Origin: Petasospora fabianii
Lineage: Eukaryota; Ascomycota; Saccharomycetes; Phaffomycetales; Wickerhamomycetaceae
Reading direction: 5' to 3'
Assembly (NCBI GenBank): GCA_022641835.1
Contig: CP048716.1
Location: forward strand, 124,001-188,000
Length of the DNA stretch: 64,000 nt
The notes under the pieces were generated by a model that searched no databases, was not told the origin of the DNA, and worked only from the letters and a program-made list of their open reading frames with translations. Shown in pieces: positions 20,271 to 30,489 of the stretch. Both the position numbers and the translations under genes were made by a program. How positions within the stretch are numbered: the stretch's first letter is position 1; each line of letters begins with the position of its first letter.

Positions 20271-21332
20271 ATGAGCAGCGTCAAGAAGGGATCTCCTCAA
20301 ACTCCAGTTGATATGATCTCCCCAAAGTCTGGATCGCTCCTCTTGGACGTGCCACTTCCAGTGCCTGGCGCACAGCCCACCACCAGAGAGGGCCGTTCAC
20401 ATAGTATTGCCCAACCGATCTCGGCGAGTTCATCAGCTGCTAAGCACCGTATGAGTGTCTCCAGATCCCCAATCAGGGGCCCTGGGCAAGTACCGCAGCT
20501 CTCACAGTCCCAGCGCCTCCGCCAACCGCTTGCTACGGCAGGCAACCACAACCACAGACGCTCTTCTCTTGCTGCCATTGATACATCGGACATGTCCTCG
20601 ACCCTCGGCATGCCATATGCCTATCACCACAGTGCACCGACAATCTCCACAACGACAGTGAATGGCTTTGTCTCTGATAATAGTTTGAGTCCGTCGTCTA
20701 CGGGGTCTTCCTTCACCACAATGGGCTCAATCGGCACTACGCCTCGCCCTGCTGTGCTCAACTCCACGGTCCCCACATCGAACACACGCGTGTCTCCTCG
20801 ATCTTCCCACCAATCACTAGATACAAATTCCACCTCACATAGTGCCCAGCTCAGACGCCACTCAGAATCTTCTAACCGCCGTCCTTCCACCGCCGAAGTG
20901 TTCGATCTCATGGAGCGCGAGCAAGATGCCATCGTGCTCAAGCTTATGCGTGAGATCCAGCAGTTGAAAGACGACAACCGTGCTCTTCTTCAAACAATCA
21001 ATATGCTCACAAACCCATCATCGGCTGCGTCATCGGCAAGATCGAGCCTGAGTACCGGCACCGGTTTGTCAGCCATGTCGAGATCTCGCAGGGCATCCAA
21101 TGTTGTACCGCCGGAAATCGAGACGCTGGATCTTTCAAGCGGGACTCCCAGACGTAGTCTCGATCAGACACCGAGAAGTATGAGAAGTATTGATGGTGAC
21201 TTGAGATGCCTGAGTCCCCAGGAGGAACACGCTGGGCTGAGAAAGAAGAGTAAGGACGACGTACAGAGAGCATTAGCCGTTGATGCTGGACATCAGGGGC
21301 AGGGGAAAGTCAAGGGTGTGAGACGAGCATAA
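20271..21332 (+). CDS. Ser-rich protein with short conserved-looking coiled coil
   Basis: 353 residues, not recognised. Most is low complexity (Ser, Thr, Pro, Arg), with many basic-Ser sites such as RRSSL, RRHSES and SRSRRASN that look like kinase or 14-3-3 sites. One compact segment, residues about 206-247, is different: STAEVFDLMEREQDAIVLKL followed by MREIQQLKDDNRALLQTI, a charged amphipathic helix of coiled-coil type. This suggests a phosphorylated, mostly disordered regulator or scaffold that works through the short helix. The ATG at 20271 follows a clean non-coding leader. Same strand as the next gene, 292 bp away. Confidence 0.75.
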   Translation: MSSVKKGSPQTPVDMISPKSGSLLLDVPLPVPGAQPTTREGRSHSIAQPISASSSAAKHRMSVSRSPIRGPGQVPQLSQSQRLRQPLATAGNHNHRRSSLAAIDTSDMSSTLGMPYAYHHSAPTISTTTVNGFVSDNSLSPSSTGSSFTTMGSIGTTPRPAVLNSTVPTSNTRVSPRSSHQSLDTNSTSHSAQLRRHSESSNRRPSTAEVFDLMEREQDAIVLKLMREIQQLKDDNRALLQTINMLTNPSSAASSARSSLSTGTGLSAMSRSRRASNVVPPEIETLDLSSGTPRRSLDQTPRSMRSIDGDLRCLSPQEEHAGLRKKSKDDVQRALAVDAGHQGQGKVKGVRRA

Positions 21333-21624
21333 CAAATTGTACCTCGATCTCATTGATGTTACCCATCTATATCTGCTTCATAGAATCCACTTTTTATCGC
21401 TTTTGTTTATTTGTTTGTTTGTCACTGGGGAGATGTAGGAAGAGTATTGTATCTTAGAAGGTCTCGCGCGGTTTAGCGCGAGCGGCTGATCCCCGCCTGC
21501 CGAAAAAGATGTCGCCAACGTCAACGTCATTACCAGCATTAACAGTACAACGGCACCAACCCGATATCACCACATCTATAGTCCTCACGCACCCTCCACC
21601 GGGGAAACACATACTCATTTCAGC

Positions 21625-22605
21625 ATGAGCTTCCAGGAGATGGTTCAGCCAGAGATCCACCTCGAAAACACCGGGCCCGAGGCGGCAGACATTCAGTCGG
21701 GAATGTCTGAGCAGGAACGATTCGAGAAGTTTGTTGATGGGATCCAGTACCTTGAGGACAAGTGTCACCAGTTCAGCCATAACGGTGTTGCAGACTTCCT
21801 CACATACAAACTTGGTCATCTCAAGGGCTCCGACTTTGAGATTGCGAACAAGGACGCCACGGGTCTCTATCGCGAGGTTAGAGACTGCTGTTCTAATACC
21901 ATGATTTACATGAACCCCATTGTGTGTGAACGTCCATGTCTCTTATACGAGTCACGCCTCGTCAACGACAAGGGTAAGCCAGTAACTATCTCATATAAGG
22001 ACGAAGATCGCAGACCCGATACACCAACGACAGAGTCGTACCCGTTCCCACCACACATCCTTGATCGTGGCCATCCAGATTATTTCACTATCTCGAAGGG
22101 TGACCTTGTGAAAGCCTTCAGATCTATAAGACGAGAAGTGAAGAAAAAATTGGTCTCCCCGATCACTCAGACAACCGGTTATAAGTGGGTCTATACCAGA
22201 AGCACTTACAAAAATCGAGTGTACTTCCTCTACTTTTCTTGCTTCCAAGACCACAAGAAAGACATGGTCCCATCCAAGTTCAAACACAAAAGCGTATTAC
22301 CGATCTTTGAACCACAAGATTGTGACAGTGCAATCTCAATCGGAATTAACATCTACTCCAAGAAGTTTGTGTTGCAATATGTTCATAAGCCACATACTAG
22401 GCTGTTGGATATCATGTGTACCCTCATGCTCGAGATGTATGATTCCAATGCGGAATATCGAAGACAACAACATGAGGAACAGAAACAACAACAATTGTTG
22501 GAAGGGCTTGGTGGCCCTGAGACGTTACCCCCGTTGGAGCATAGATGCGATGGACATCACCATGATCATGGCCACTTACATTATAATCATGATCATCAGC
22601 ATTAG
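21625..22605 (+). CDS. Protein with WRKY-GCM1/FAR1-like zinc motif and His-rich tail
   Basis: 326 residues, not assigned to a named ortholog. Residues about 187-260 have the spacing of the WRKY-GCM1 zinc domain known from Mutator-type transposases, FAR1 and Aft1-type regulators: YKWVYTRSTYKNRVYFLYFS with Cys206, then QDCDSAISIGINI with Cys233, then the strand KFVLQYVHKPH with His254 and His257 (C-x26-C-x20-H-x2-H). The lone trp, the aromatic strand before the first Cys and the hydrophobic alternation after the second Cys also fit. No transposase core is present. The last 21 residues are metal-binding in appearance (HHHDHGHLHYNHDHQH). The inference is a DNA-binding regulator, perhaps domesticated from a Mutator element, possibly metal-responsive. 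Further Cys (DCCS, VCERPC) sit in the N-terminal half. The domain call rests on pattern only. Confidence 0.6.
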   Translation: MSFQEMVQPEIHLENTGPEAADIQSGMSEQERFEKFVDGIQYLEDKCHQFSHNGVADFLTYKLGHLKGSDFEIANKDATGLYREVRDCCSNTMIYMNPIVCERPCLLYESRLVNDKGKPVTISYKDEDRRPDTPTTESYPFPPHILDRGHPDYFTISKGDLVKAFRSIRREVKKKLVSPITQTTGYKWVYTRSTYKNRVYFLYFSCFQDHKKDMVPSKFKHKSVLPIFEPQDCDSAISIGINIYSKKFVLQYVHKPHTRLLDIMCTLMLEMYDSNAEYRRQQHEEQKQQQLLEGLGGPETLPPLEHRCDGHHHDHGHLHYNHDHQH

Positions 22606-22727
22606 CATTAGCAAAAGCATCAGCATAAGAATGAGTACGACCATGATTGTCCAATGGCTACTTGATCTTATATGCTACATGTTTCACATAGACATCAAAC
22701 GTTAGTCATTAAAAAGTTCGAATAAAT

Positions 22728-23606
22728 TTAGTAGTCTTCTTGCATAGTGTAAGATAAAGTCTTCAGTCTCTCGTTCTCAACTTGCTTCTTGAAGTACATC
22801 TGTTCAAACCCATTCGATCTATTAACCCCGTCCCATCTATGTCCTGGGGCAATACCGAATCTATTCTCTGGATATGAGCCTTTGTAGAGCTTTCTACCAG
22901 TAACAGAAACATATTTATTCTCCTTTAAGGGAATGAATGAAGCCATAGGATCATCCTCCATCGCTTTTCTCTTCAACTCCTCATTCCTCTCAGCATCATC
23001 AGCATATCCAGCCAGAGCACCATCCTTTGCCTCGTCCAACCTCTTTTTCCGTTGTTCCAATTCAAGCTTTTGCACTAAGCCCATATTCAGATCTCTCTTC
23101 TTCCTCTCCTTCTCCCTCTCTTGCTCCTCGCGTTCCCTTTTGCGCTCCTCCACTCGTGTCTTCATATCAACTTTGCGACCACTTGCATCTCTATAAACCG
23201 TCTCACTCTCAGCTCCAGCATTATCTTTAGCCATTTGCTCAAGAATCTTGAGCTCTTTTTGCTCCTTGGCCCTGATTTGCGCAGCGACATCAGCACCAGT
23301 CTGAAGACCCGCCTTGGCGCCTGAGGCCATTGTTGGTCGTTGATCTTCCGACATGGGCGAATCTATAAGCACTTCTTCTGTACCGACAACAGTCCATCCT
23401 TTTGAAGCAGCTCTAGATGAAGGTAGAGAGTCCTTCGGAGTAGTGATTTGTGCTGCTGCAGTTGTTGACTTCTCTGCTCGTTTGATGGTGTTGGCTGTAC
23501 CATCGTCGATGATCAGTTTCTTGGTCTTGCCGGAGGAGCCTTTCTTCTTTCTCTTGGACTTATCAGAACTCAGGTAGTTCTTTGACAAGTAATCTGATAA
23601 TGACAT
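22728..23606 (-). CDS. BUD13: Bud13, RES-complex splicing factor
   Basis: 292 residues from ATG 23606 (MSLSDYLSKNYL, the usual Bud13 start); the in-frame extension upstream to 23756 is not conserved-looking. The C-terminal half has the family signature: ETVYRDASGRKVD, a Glu/Arg-rich helix, then DDPMASFIPLKE and the terminal ENRFGIAPGHRWDGVNRSNG followed by FEQMYFKK. Bud13 with Pml1 and Snu17 forms the RES complex that binds the activated spliceosome and promotes splicing and nuclear retention of unspliced mRNA. Divergent from DPS1 with 211 bp between the starts; convergent with the WRKY-like gene. Confidence 0.94.
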   Translation of the reverse strand: MSLSDYLSKNYLSSDKSKRKKKGSSGKTKKLIIDDGTANTIKRAEKSTTAAAQITTPKDSLPSSRAASKGWTVVGTEEVLIDSPMSEDQRPTMASGAKAGLQTGADVAAQIRAKEQKELKILEQMAKDNAGAESETVYRDASGRKVDMKTRVEERKREREEQEREKERKKRDLNMGLVQKLELEQRKKRLDEAKDGALAGYADDAERNEELKRKAMEDDPMASFIPLKENKYVSVTGRKLYKGSYPENRFGIAPGHRWDGVNRSNGFEQMYFKKQVENERLKTLSYTMQEDY

Positions 23607-23817
23607 TGTTTTACCGTTCAACAATTTAACTGAACAGCTTAAAAAGGCGTATAAGTGCTTTGATGGAGTGCTTTTGATGCGCAGGACACCCACACACCAC
23701 TTCATCTCATCTGCCAATATCCTGCGTGTCAGGAGCAGGACCACCATTTTTGCCATGAGTCGACGTCATTACCCTCTTTGATCCATCTTTTCAAGTAATC
23801 CCACATAACTACACACA

Positions 23818-25524
23818 ATGTCCTCCGAGGCCACCGAGAAGCTTGAAAAGCTCAACATTGATGCCCAGCCAGAGACTGTCGCTCCAGCTGGTGATGCACC
23901 AGCCGGTGAGGTTGTTCTTGGCCCAGACGGTCAACCACTCTCCAAGAAGGCTCTCAAGAAGCTTGAGAAGGAGAAGGAGAAGGAGCGTAAGAAGGCTGAA
24001 CGTGCCGCCCAACTTGCTAAAGAACAGGCCGAGCGTGCTGCTAAGGCTGCTAATGACCCAGCTAAGGACAACTACGGTAAGCTTCCATTGATCCAGTCCG
24101 TTGACTCTGCCAGAACCGGTGTTAAGCGTGTTCAGATCGAGGACCTTTCCGCCGCCAATGACGGTGAGACCGTTGTTTTCCGTGCCCGTTTGCACAACTC
24201 ACGTGTACAGAGTGCCTCTTTGTCCTTCCTCACTTTGAGACAGCAGTCCAACCTCATCCAGGCCTTGGTTAGAGCCAGCGGTGATGACGTCTCGAAGCAG
24301 ATGGTGAAGTGGGCTGGTAGTATCAACTTGGAGTCCATCGTCCTCGTTCACGGTATTGTCAAGAAGGTTTCTGAGCCAATTCAGTCTGCTACTATCCAGG
24401 ACGCTGAGATCCAGGTCACCAAGATCTACACCATCACTGAGACTCCAGAGGTTTTGCCAATTTTGATTGAGGATGCTGCTAGATCCGATGCAGATGCCGA
24501 GGCTGCTGGTTTGCCAGTTGTCAACTTGGACACCCGTTTGGAGGCCCGTGTCATTGACTTGAGAACTCCAACCAACCAGGCGATCTTCAAGATCCAGGCT
24601 GGTGTTGCTTCCTTGTTCAAGGAGTTCTTGCAAAAGAAGAGATTCACTGAGATCCACACTCCAAAGCTCCTCGGTGCCGCATCTGAAGGTGGATCTAACG
24701 TCTTCGAGGTTACTTACTTCAAGAACAAAGCTTACTTGGCCCAGTCTCCACAGTTGTACAAACAGCAGCTGATTGCTGCCGACTTTGAGCGTGTGTATGA
24801 GGTTGCCCCAGTTTTCAGAGCCGAGAACTCCAACACTCATAGACATATGACTGAGTTTGTTGGTTTGGATTTGGAGATGGCCTTTGAGGAGCACTACCAC
24901 GAAGTGTTGGATGTGTTGGAGGAGTTGTTTGTCTTTATTTTCACCGAGTTGAAGGTGAGATACTCTAAGGAGATTGCTGTTGTCAGAAAGCAGTTCCCAG
25001 TCGAGGAGTTTAAGTTGCCAAAGGACGGTAAGATGGTTCGTTTGCACTTTAAGGAGGGTATTGAGCTTTTGCGTACTAAGGGTGGTAAGACTGATATTGA
25101 TGAGTTTGAGGACTTGTCTACTGAGGATGAGAAGCTTCTCGGTCGTCTTGTCAGAGAGAAGTATGACACTGACTTCTACATCTTGGACAAGTTCCCATTG
25201 GCCATCAGACCATTCTACACTATGCCAGACGCTGAGGACCCACGTTACTCCAACTCTTATGACTTCTTCATGCGTGGTGAGGAGATTCTCTCCGGTGCCC
25301 AGCGTATCCACGACCCAGAGTTGTTGTCTGAGCGTATGAAGCAGCACGAGCTGGACCCATCGGACCCAGGTCTTAAGGACTACGTTGATGGCTTCACTTA
25401 TGGCTGTCCTCCACATGCTGGTGGTGGTATTGGTTTGGAGAGAGTTGTCATGTTCTTCCTTGACTTGAAGAACATCAGAAGAGCCTCTCTCTTCCCAAGA
25501 GACCCAAAGAGATTGAGACCATGA
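23818..25524 (+). CDS. DPS1: Cytosolic aspartyl-tRNA synthetase
   Basis: 568 residues, class IIb aminoacyl-tRNA synthetase that charges tRNA-Asp. An N-terminal Lys/Ala-rich helix ([20 protein letters not shown], the eukaryotic tRNA-binding appendix) precedes the OB-fold anticodon domain. The catalytic core has class II motif 2 ([19 protein letters not shown]) and motif 3 ([14 protein letters not shown]), ending in the conserved [17 protein letters not shown] codon at 24769 encodes the conserved Leu of [10 protein letters not shown], evidence for a standard nuclear code. Codon bias indicates high expression. Confidence 0.97.
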   Translation: MSSEATEKLEKLNIDAQPETVAPAGDAPAGEVVLGPDGQPLSKKALKKLEKEKEKERKKAERAAQLAKEQAERAAKAANDPAKDNYGKLPLIQSVDSARTGVKRVQIEDLSAANDGETVVFRARLHNSRVQSASLSFLTLRQQSNLIQALVRASGDDVSKQMVKWAGSINLESIVLVHGIVKKVSEPIQSATIQDAEIQVTKIYTITETPEVLPILIEDAARSDADAEAAGLPVVNLDTRLEARVIDLRTPTNQAIFKIQAGVASLFKEFLQKKRFTEIHTPKLLGAASEGGSNVFEVTYFKNKAYLAQSPQLYKQQLIAADFERVYEVAPVFRAENSNTHRHMTEFVGLDLEMAFEEHYHEVLDVLEELFVFIFTELKVRYSKEIAVVRKQFPVEEFKLPKDGKMVRLHFKEGIELLRTKGGKTDIDEFEDLSTEDEKLLGRLVREKYDTDFYILDKFPLAIRPFYTMPDAEDPRYSNSYDFFMRGEEILSGAQRIHDPELLSERMKQHELDPSDPGLKDYVDGFTYGCPPHAGGGIGLERVVMFFLDLKNIRRASLFPRDPKRLRP

Positions 25525-25673
25525 TCTTTCTCTGTTACTTGTATACTTTAATTGGTGAATCATCGCTCGTAAGTTCGTGACTGTAGAACGTTAATAATTG
25601 TTCATGGTAGATGACCCTTCGATGGCTCATCGCGATCAAATTTCGCGAACTGCAAAGTGGCTCATAAGTCATC

Positions 25674-25680
25674 GTGACTC
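25674..25680 (+). promoter_or_regulatory. Possible Gcn4 half-site GTGACTC upstream of SER1
   Basis: TGACTC, the Gcn4/AP-1 core, lies 52 bp before the SER1 ATG. Serine synthesis is under general amino-acid control in yeasts, so the site is plausible, but it is close to the start and a 6-bp match can be chance. Confidence 0.35.
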
Positions 25681-25731
25681 TTCCCTGGTCCCTCTCTAAC
25701 TGATCCACCATCTTTAGCATATACCCACACA

Positions 25732-26889
25732 ATGTCCCTTCAAAGAGAAGAACCAAAGTACTTCGGTGCCGGTCCAGCCGTGCTTCCAACCTCTGTCCTC
25801 CAACAGGCTGCTGTTGACCTTGTGAACTACCAGAACTCTGGTCTTGGTATTGGTGAGATCTCGCATCGTTCTGGACCAGCCATCCAGGTGATTGATGACA
25901 CCAAGAACCTGTTCAAGGAGCTGCTAGACATCCCAGACACACACGAGGTGTTCTTCATGCAGGGTGGTGGTACCACTGGTTTCTCCTCTATCCCTACCAA
26001 CTTGCTTGCCTCATATGCCAAGAAGACTGGTAAGAAGGGTAAGGGTGCCTATGTCGTTACCGGTGCCTGGTCCAAGAAGTCCGTTCAGGAGGCCCAGAGA
26101 CTAGGTGTCGAGACACAGGTGTTGAGTGACTCCTCTAAGACATATGGTAAGTTTGGTAAGATCCAGCCATTTGAAGAGTGGGAGAAGCCGGCCGAGGATG
26201 CTGCTTACGTCTACTACTGTGACAACGAGACAATTAATGGTGTCGAGTTCCCATTTGTCCCAGAGTACGAGGGTGTCGAGGTTGTCGCTGACATGTCCTC
26301 GAACATCTTGTCCCGTAAGATCGATGTGAGCAAGTTTGGCCTCATTATGGCTGGTGCCCAAAAGAATGTTGGTCTTGCTGGATTGACGATCTACATCATC
26401 AAGAAGACTTTGTTGGAGCAGGCCTCTGATGACGAGCTTAAGGCTCTCGGTGTTCCACTTGTTCCAATTGCCTTCCATTACCCAACTGTTGTCAAGAATA
26501 ACTCGGCTTACAACACTATTCCAATCTTCACCGTGCACATTCTCAAGCTCGTGTTGCAGAATTTGGTCAAGCAGGGTGGTCTCGATGTGCAGCAGAAGAC
26601 GAATGAAAGCAAGGCTTCCAAGCTGTACGCTGCTCTTGACGCCTACCCAACTGTGTACAACACACCAGTCAAGGGCGATGCCAGATCAAATATGAACGTT
26701 GTGTTCACCATTGAGGGAGAAGGTGCCGAGGCTGAGTTCCTCGCTGCTGCCAAGGAGAGAAAGCTGGAAGGTCTTAAGGGCCACCGTTCCGTCGGTGGTA
26801 TGAGAGCCTCGTTATATAACGCCGTTACAGAGCCGGCCACTGAGGCCCTTGTAGAGCTCGTCAAACAGTTTGGTGAGAAGCACAAATAA
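25732..26889 (+). CDS. SER1: Phosphoserine aminotransferase
   Basis: 385 residues, PLP enzyme converting 3-phosphohydroxypyruvate and glutamate to phosphoserine in serine and glycine synthesis. FGAGPA starts the core; QGGGTTGFS binds phosphate; Lys211 in MAGAQKNVGLAG forms the PLP Schiff base; NNSAYNTIPIF and LKGHRSVGGMRASLYNA complete the active site. Length matches the family. CTG at 25921 encodes a conserved Leu of KELLDIPD. It lies between DPS1 and IMH1 on the same strand. Confidence 0.97.
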   Translation: MSLQREEPKYFGAGPAVLPTSVLQQAAVDLVNYQNSGLGIGEISHRSGPAIQVIDDTKNLFKELLDIPDTHEVFFMQGGGTTGFSSIPTNLLASYAKKTGKKGKGAYVVTGAWSKKSVQEAQRLGVETQVLSDSSKTYGKFGKIQPFEEWEKPAEDAAYVYYCDNETINGVEFPFVPEYEGVEVVADMSSNILSRKIDVSKFGLIMAGAQKNVGLAGLTIYIIKKTLLEQASDDELKALGVPLVPIAFHYPTVVKNNSAYNTIPIFTVHILKLVLQNLVKQGGLDVQQKTNESKASKLYAALDAYPTVYNTPVKGDARSNMNVVFTIEGEGAEAEFLAAAKERKLEGLKGHRSVGGMRASLYNAVTEPATEALVELVKQFGEKHK

Positions 26890-27093
26890 CAATGATCTGA
26901 TTCTGTTGTGATCTAGATGTAGAGACTAGTGTGTAGAACTCGGCCCTCCCCCTTACCGAAGCTAGTCTCCGCGAATTGATGATGTAGGTGTTTAGTGGCC
27001 ACACGGCCAACACAACTTTGATCACAGGCACTGTTTGGATAGGAGCAGTTGTCTCGGAGGAAGGCACCCCACACGCACTCGCGCAACTATCTC

Positions 27094-30000
27094 ATGTTCA
27101 ATCGGTTCAAGAACATTGCCGAAGACTTCCAGCGAACGCTGGAGGATCTTGAGGCAACGCCCGAGCCGCAATCGGGCGACTCTGCGGGTGGAACATCTAC
27201 CGCCGCCGGTAGCATCAACAACGATCTTCCCGAGGACATCAGGGCCAAACTGCGCAAGTTCGCAAAGTACGAGGCCAAATATCCACAGCTTCTAGAGGCT
27301 TATAAGGCCGAGAAGGCACGCGGTGAAAAAGTTGTGGTCTTTGAGAAGATGCTCCAGGAGCACACACCTTGTTCCGGTATCGCTGAGCCGGGCGAGTTGA
27401 AGGACTACCTCCAATCGCTTGAGATGAAGAATACCATGATTAACGAGGAGCTCAGCCGGATAAGAAAGGAGAAGACTGCTGGGCAAAAGGAGCTCACTGA
27501 CTTGAAAGCAGAGGTCGAGAAGTTAAAGATCCAGGCAAGCGACACGCCAGCTTCCACTCCTGACGAGGTTTCCGAGAAGTCCGGTGACCCTACTGCTTAT
27601 CAGTCCAAGATCAAGGAGCTTGAAGAAGCACTGGAGAAGGAGAAGACGGCAAAGGCAGAGTTGGTAAAACAGGTGAAGACGATCAACAACACCAATGAAG
27701 AACTCGAGATGAAGCTCCAGAACCAGAAGGACAGTGCTCAGATCTCTATGGAGGAGAAGGAGAAGGCAATTGCCGAGCTCAAGGAGTGGAAGACCAAGCT
27801 TGATAAAACTGAGTCCGAGCACAAATCTATCATTGAGACTCATGAGAAAGAACTCAGCAATTTGAAAGAAACTTCTGGCTCATCTGATGAGTTGAAGAAC
27901 GAAATTGGGGAGCTAAAAGAAAAGAACACCACTCTCGAATCGGAGCTTACATCTATAAAGACGGAGCATAGTGATCTCAAGTCGAAATTGGCTGAAGCCC
28001 AATCCAACAACTCCGCTCTTGAGAGAAAGGTATCAGAGCTCTCATCGGAGAACAAGACCAGCAATGAGAGGGCCACTGATGCCGAGAAGCTAGTTCAGGA
28101 GCTCAGATCCGATTTGAAAGACACCAATGACCATATGACTAAGATCAAAGCCGCTGTTGTCGAAAAGGACGCTGATATCGAGTTATTGGTTGCTCAGATA
28201 ACACAGTTGAAGTCTGATGCCTCACTGTTCCCACCTTCCACTGCCACGAGCACGAATGAGAAGGCTGTTTCTTCAGAGCCTTCGACCCCATCTGCTTCTA
28301 CAACTTCCAAAAACAAGAAGAAAAAGAACAAGAAAAAGAGTGGGAAAGCCACACCTGATGAAGCTCCAGTTAAGGACACCGAACAAATCACTGAAGACCC
28401 ATCTACAGCAACATCCATATCCACTACCACCGACACCCCACCCCTTGATAAACTTCAAGCCGAGCATACATCTCTCCAAGCCAAGTTTGACGACCTCACA
28501 ATCGCTCATGACACGCTTCAGAAAGAGCACCAAACCACAAAGACAGACTACAAGGCTAAATCCGAAGAGATTGAGTCTCTCCGTGACATGCTCAAGACCG
28601 TTGGTGATGATCTCGTCACAACAAGAGATGAGCTCAAGGAGCTTACCGCCAAGCATGAAGCACTCTCGACTACACATACAGACCTCAAATCTGAACATAC
28701 TTCTCTCCAAACAAAGCTTGAGGAGCTCACGAAGTCCCCTAAGGATACCACTAATTCTGCTGAGACGATCGAATCGCAAAAAGTGGAGCTTGAAGTCCTT
28801 CGCAACCAACACTCGCAGGCCATGACCGAATACGAGAGGGAGAAAACCGAATCCACAAAACGTATCAAACAGCTCGAATCCGACCTTGCCTTCAAATCCA
28901 CTAAGGTTACCGAGCTTGAGAAGGCCCTCGCCGCATCCAAGTCCGAAGTCAAGTCGAATATGATGGAGATCGACGCCCTCACGCGCAGCAAGGGAACGCT
29001 GGAGAAGGAGCTTGAGGCACTCCAAGGTGAGAGCACAAAGCTCGTCCAGGAAAAGACCAAGCTTGAGGCTGATTCACAAGAGCTGGCCAAGAGTAAGAAG
29101 AATGAAGAGTCATTGAAGAAGGAGATGGAGAAGGTTAAATCAAATCTCAACCACAGGGAGAAGACCATCGTGTACTTTGAGAAACAGGTGAAGGAGTACG
29201 ACACCTTGAAGCAACAGTTGTTGGAGGAGGTGAACAAGCTGAAAACCGCTAACAGGGAGCTTAACGTGAAAATGACGTCCACTGGGGACTCTTTGAATAA
29301 GCTGTCCAGAGAGAAGACGCAATTGACCCAACAGATTGCCGAGACGAAGAAGAAGTTACAGGATGCTGTGGAAGAGGCTAAGCAGGCACAAGATAAGTGT
29401 GTTGTGCTACAAGATAAGTATGACGGCTTGCAGGAGCTGAAATCGTCCTCGAATGATCAGGTTGAGAGTATCAGAAGCCAGTGTGAGGAGTTAAGTGTAT
29501 CTTTCAAAGAAGCTCAGAATCGTGCGGAAGAGCTCGAGGAGGAGTTGAGTGAGGCAAGAACCATGCTCCAGGAAAGAACGAGAGAGGCCTCTACGATCCG
29601 TCGCTTGCTGATGGAGAAGGATGCTGATCAGGATGTCAAGGTGTCTGAATTATCCAACAAGCTCAAGTCTGCACTGGAGGAGATTGAAAGATTAACAACT
29701 GACAACTCAATGAACTTGACAAGAAAGCAACGTGAGATTGATGAGACGAGACTCAAAAACACTGAGATGGAGAAGCTTTTGAAGGAGTGGGAGGCAAAGA
29801 AATCATTAATGACCAAAGAGCTGAGGGATCTCCGTGATGCTAAGTCTAAGCTGGAGAAAGAGTCACAGAATACCACAACAAGTTCTGATGAGCTCAGTAG
29901 TGTCATTGTGAAAATGAGGGAGTCATTGAGCGCCAGTGAAAAGAAGGTGAGAGAGTATGAGAACCTGAATGGTGTTCTGAAAAAGACGAATGAGGAGCTC

Positions 30001-30354
30001 AGTGCTAAAATTGATCGTCTCACAAAGAGTTACAAGATGGTCTCTAACCAACTGAAGGAGCAAAAACAAAATGCTGCAACCAGAAGATCAAGCCAAGTGT
30101 CACCTACTGCCTCACCTATATTCTCGAGGTCCAACTCCATCGTATCCAACTTGCACATGGAAGGTAGAACAAATGGCCACTCTGTTGATGGCTCTAATGG
30201 CGATGTTGACCCAGAGAAGTTGGCATACATTAAAAACGTCCTCCTTGGTTTCCTTGAACATAAGGAACAACGGCAGCAACTTCTTCCCGTCGTGTCGATG
30301 CTTTTGGGACTGAGTAAGGCTGATGAAAACAGAATGCTTCATGCTTTAGTTTGA
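27094..30354 (+). CDS. IMH1: GRIP-domain golgin
   Basis: 1,086 residues starting MFNRFKNIAEDFQRTL, the usual golgin start. Nearly the whole protein is coiled coil (Leu/Glu/Lys heptads), with a break of Ser/Thr and a KNKKKKNKKKSGK patch around residues 405-430. The last 48 residues are the GRIP domain (DPEKLAYIKNVLLGFLEHKE ... LGLSKADENRML), whose Tyr binds Arl1-GTP on trans-Golgi membranes. Imh1 tethers endosome-derived vesicles. I chose ATG 27094 because the frame upstream has only a TTG. Confidence 0.92.
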   Translation: MFNRFKNIAEDFQRTLEDLEATPEPQSGDSAGGTSTAAGSINNDLPEDIRAKLRKFAKYEAKYPQLLEAYKAEKARGEKVVVFEKMLQEHTPCSGIAEPGELKDYLQSLEMKNTMINEELSRIRKEKTAGQKELTDLKAEVEKLKIQASDTPASTPDEVSEKSGDPTAYQSKIKELEEALEKEKTAKAELVKQVKTINNTNEELEMKLQNQKDSAQISMEEKEKAIAELKEWKTKLDKTESEHKSIIETHEKELSNLKETSGSSDELKNEIGELKEKNTTLESELTSIKTEHSDLKSKLAEAQSNNSALERKVSELSSENKTSNERATDAEKLVQELRSDLKDTNDHMTKIKAAVVEKDADIELLVAQITQLKSDASLFPPSTATSTNEKAVSSEPSTPSASTTSKNKKKKNKKKSGKATPDEAPVKDTEQITEDPSTATSISTTTDTPPLDKLQAEHTSLQAKFDDLTIAHDTLQKEHQTTKTDYKAKSEEIESLRDMLKTVGDDLVTTRDELKELTAKHEALSTTHTDLKSEHTSLQTKLEELTKSPKDTTNSAETIESQKVELEVLRNQHSQAMTEYEREKTESTKRIKQLESDLAFKSTKVTELEKALAASKSEVKSNMMEIDALTRSKGTLEKELEALQGESTKLVQEKTKLEADSQELAKSKKNEESLKKEMEKVKSNLNHREKTIVYFEKQVKEYDTLKQQLLEEVNKLKTANRELNVKMTSTGDSLNKLSREKTQLTQQIAETKKKLQDAVEEAKQAQDKCVVLQDKYDGLQELKSSSNDQVESIRSQCEELSVSFKEAQNRAEELEEELSEARTMLQERTREASTIRRLLMEKDADQDVKVSELSNKLKSALEEIERLTTDNSMNLTRKQREIDETRLKNTEMEKLLKEWEAKKSLMTKELRDLRDAKSKLEKESQNTTTSSDELSSVIVKMRESLSASEKKVREYENLNGVLKKTNEELSAKIDRLTKSYKMVSNQLKEQKQNAATRRSSQVSPTASPIFSRSNSIVSNLHMEGRTNGHSVDGSNGDVDPEKLAYIKNVLLGFLEHKEQRQQLLPVVSMLLGLSKADENRMLHALV

Positions 30355-30489
30355 GAATGAGGCTGATCGCATATAGATCATGAAACGAATTGAATGATGT
30401 AACACTACTATACTAACCACGCGGTATTGACATGAACAGTGAATTGAATTACCATCTTCTATAGTGCCAGCAGATTAACTGATCGCAGA

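Noticed and set aside
23607-23756. N-terminal extension of BUD13 to ATG 23756
   Set aside because: Hydrophobic and Cys-containing, unlike Bud13, and the next Met starts the canonical MSLSDYLSKNYL.
24199-25563. 454-codon open frame antisense to DPS1
   Set aside because: It lies wholly opposite a conserved, strongly codon-biased gene; such bias removes antisense stops. The translation is low complexity with no family.
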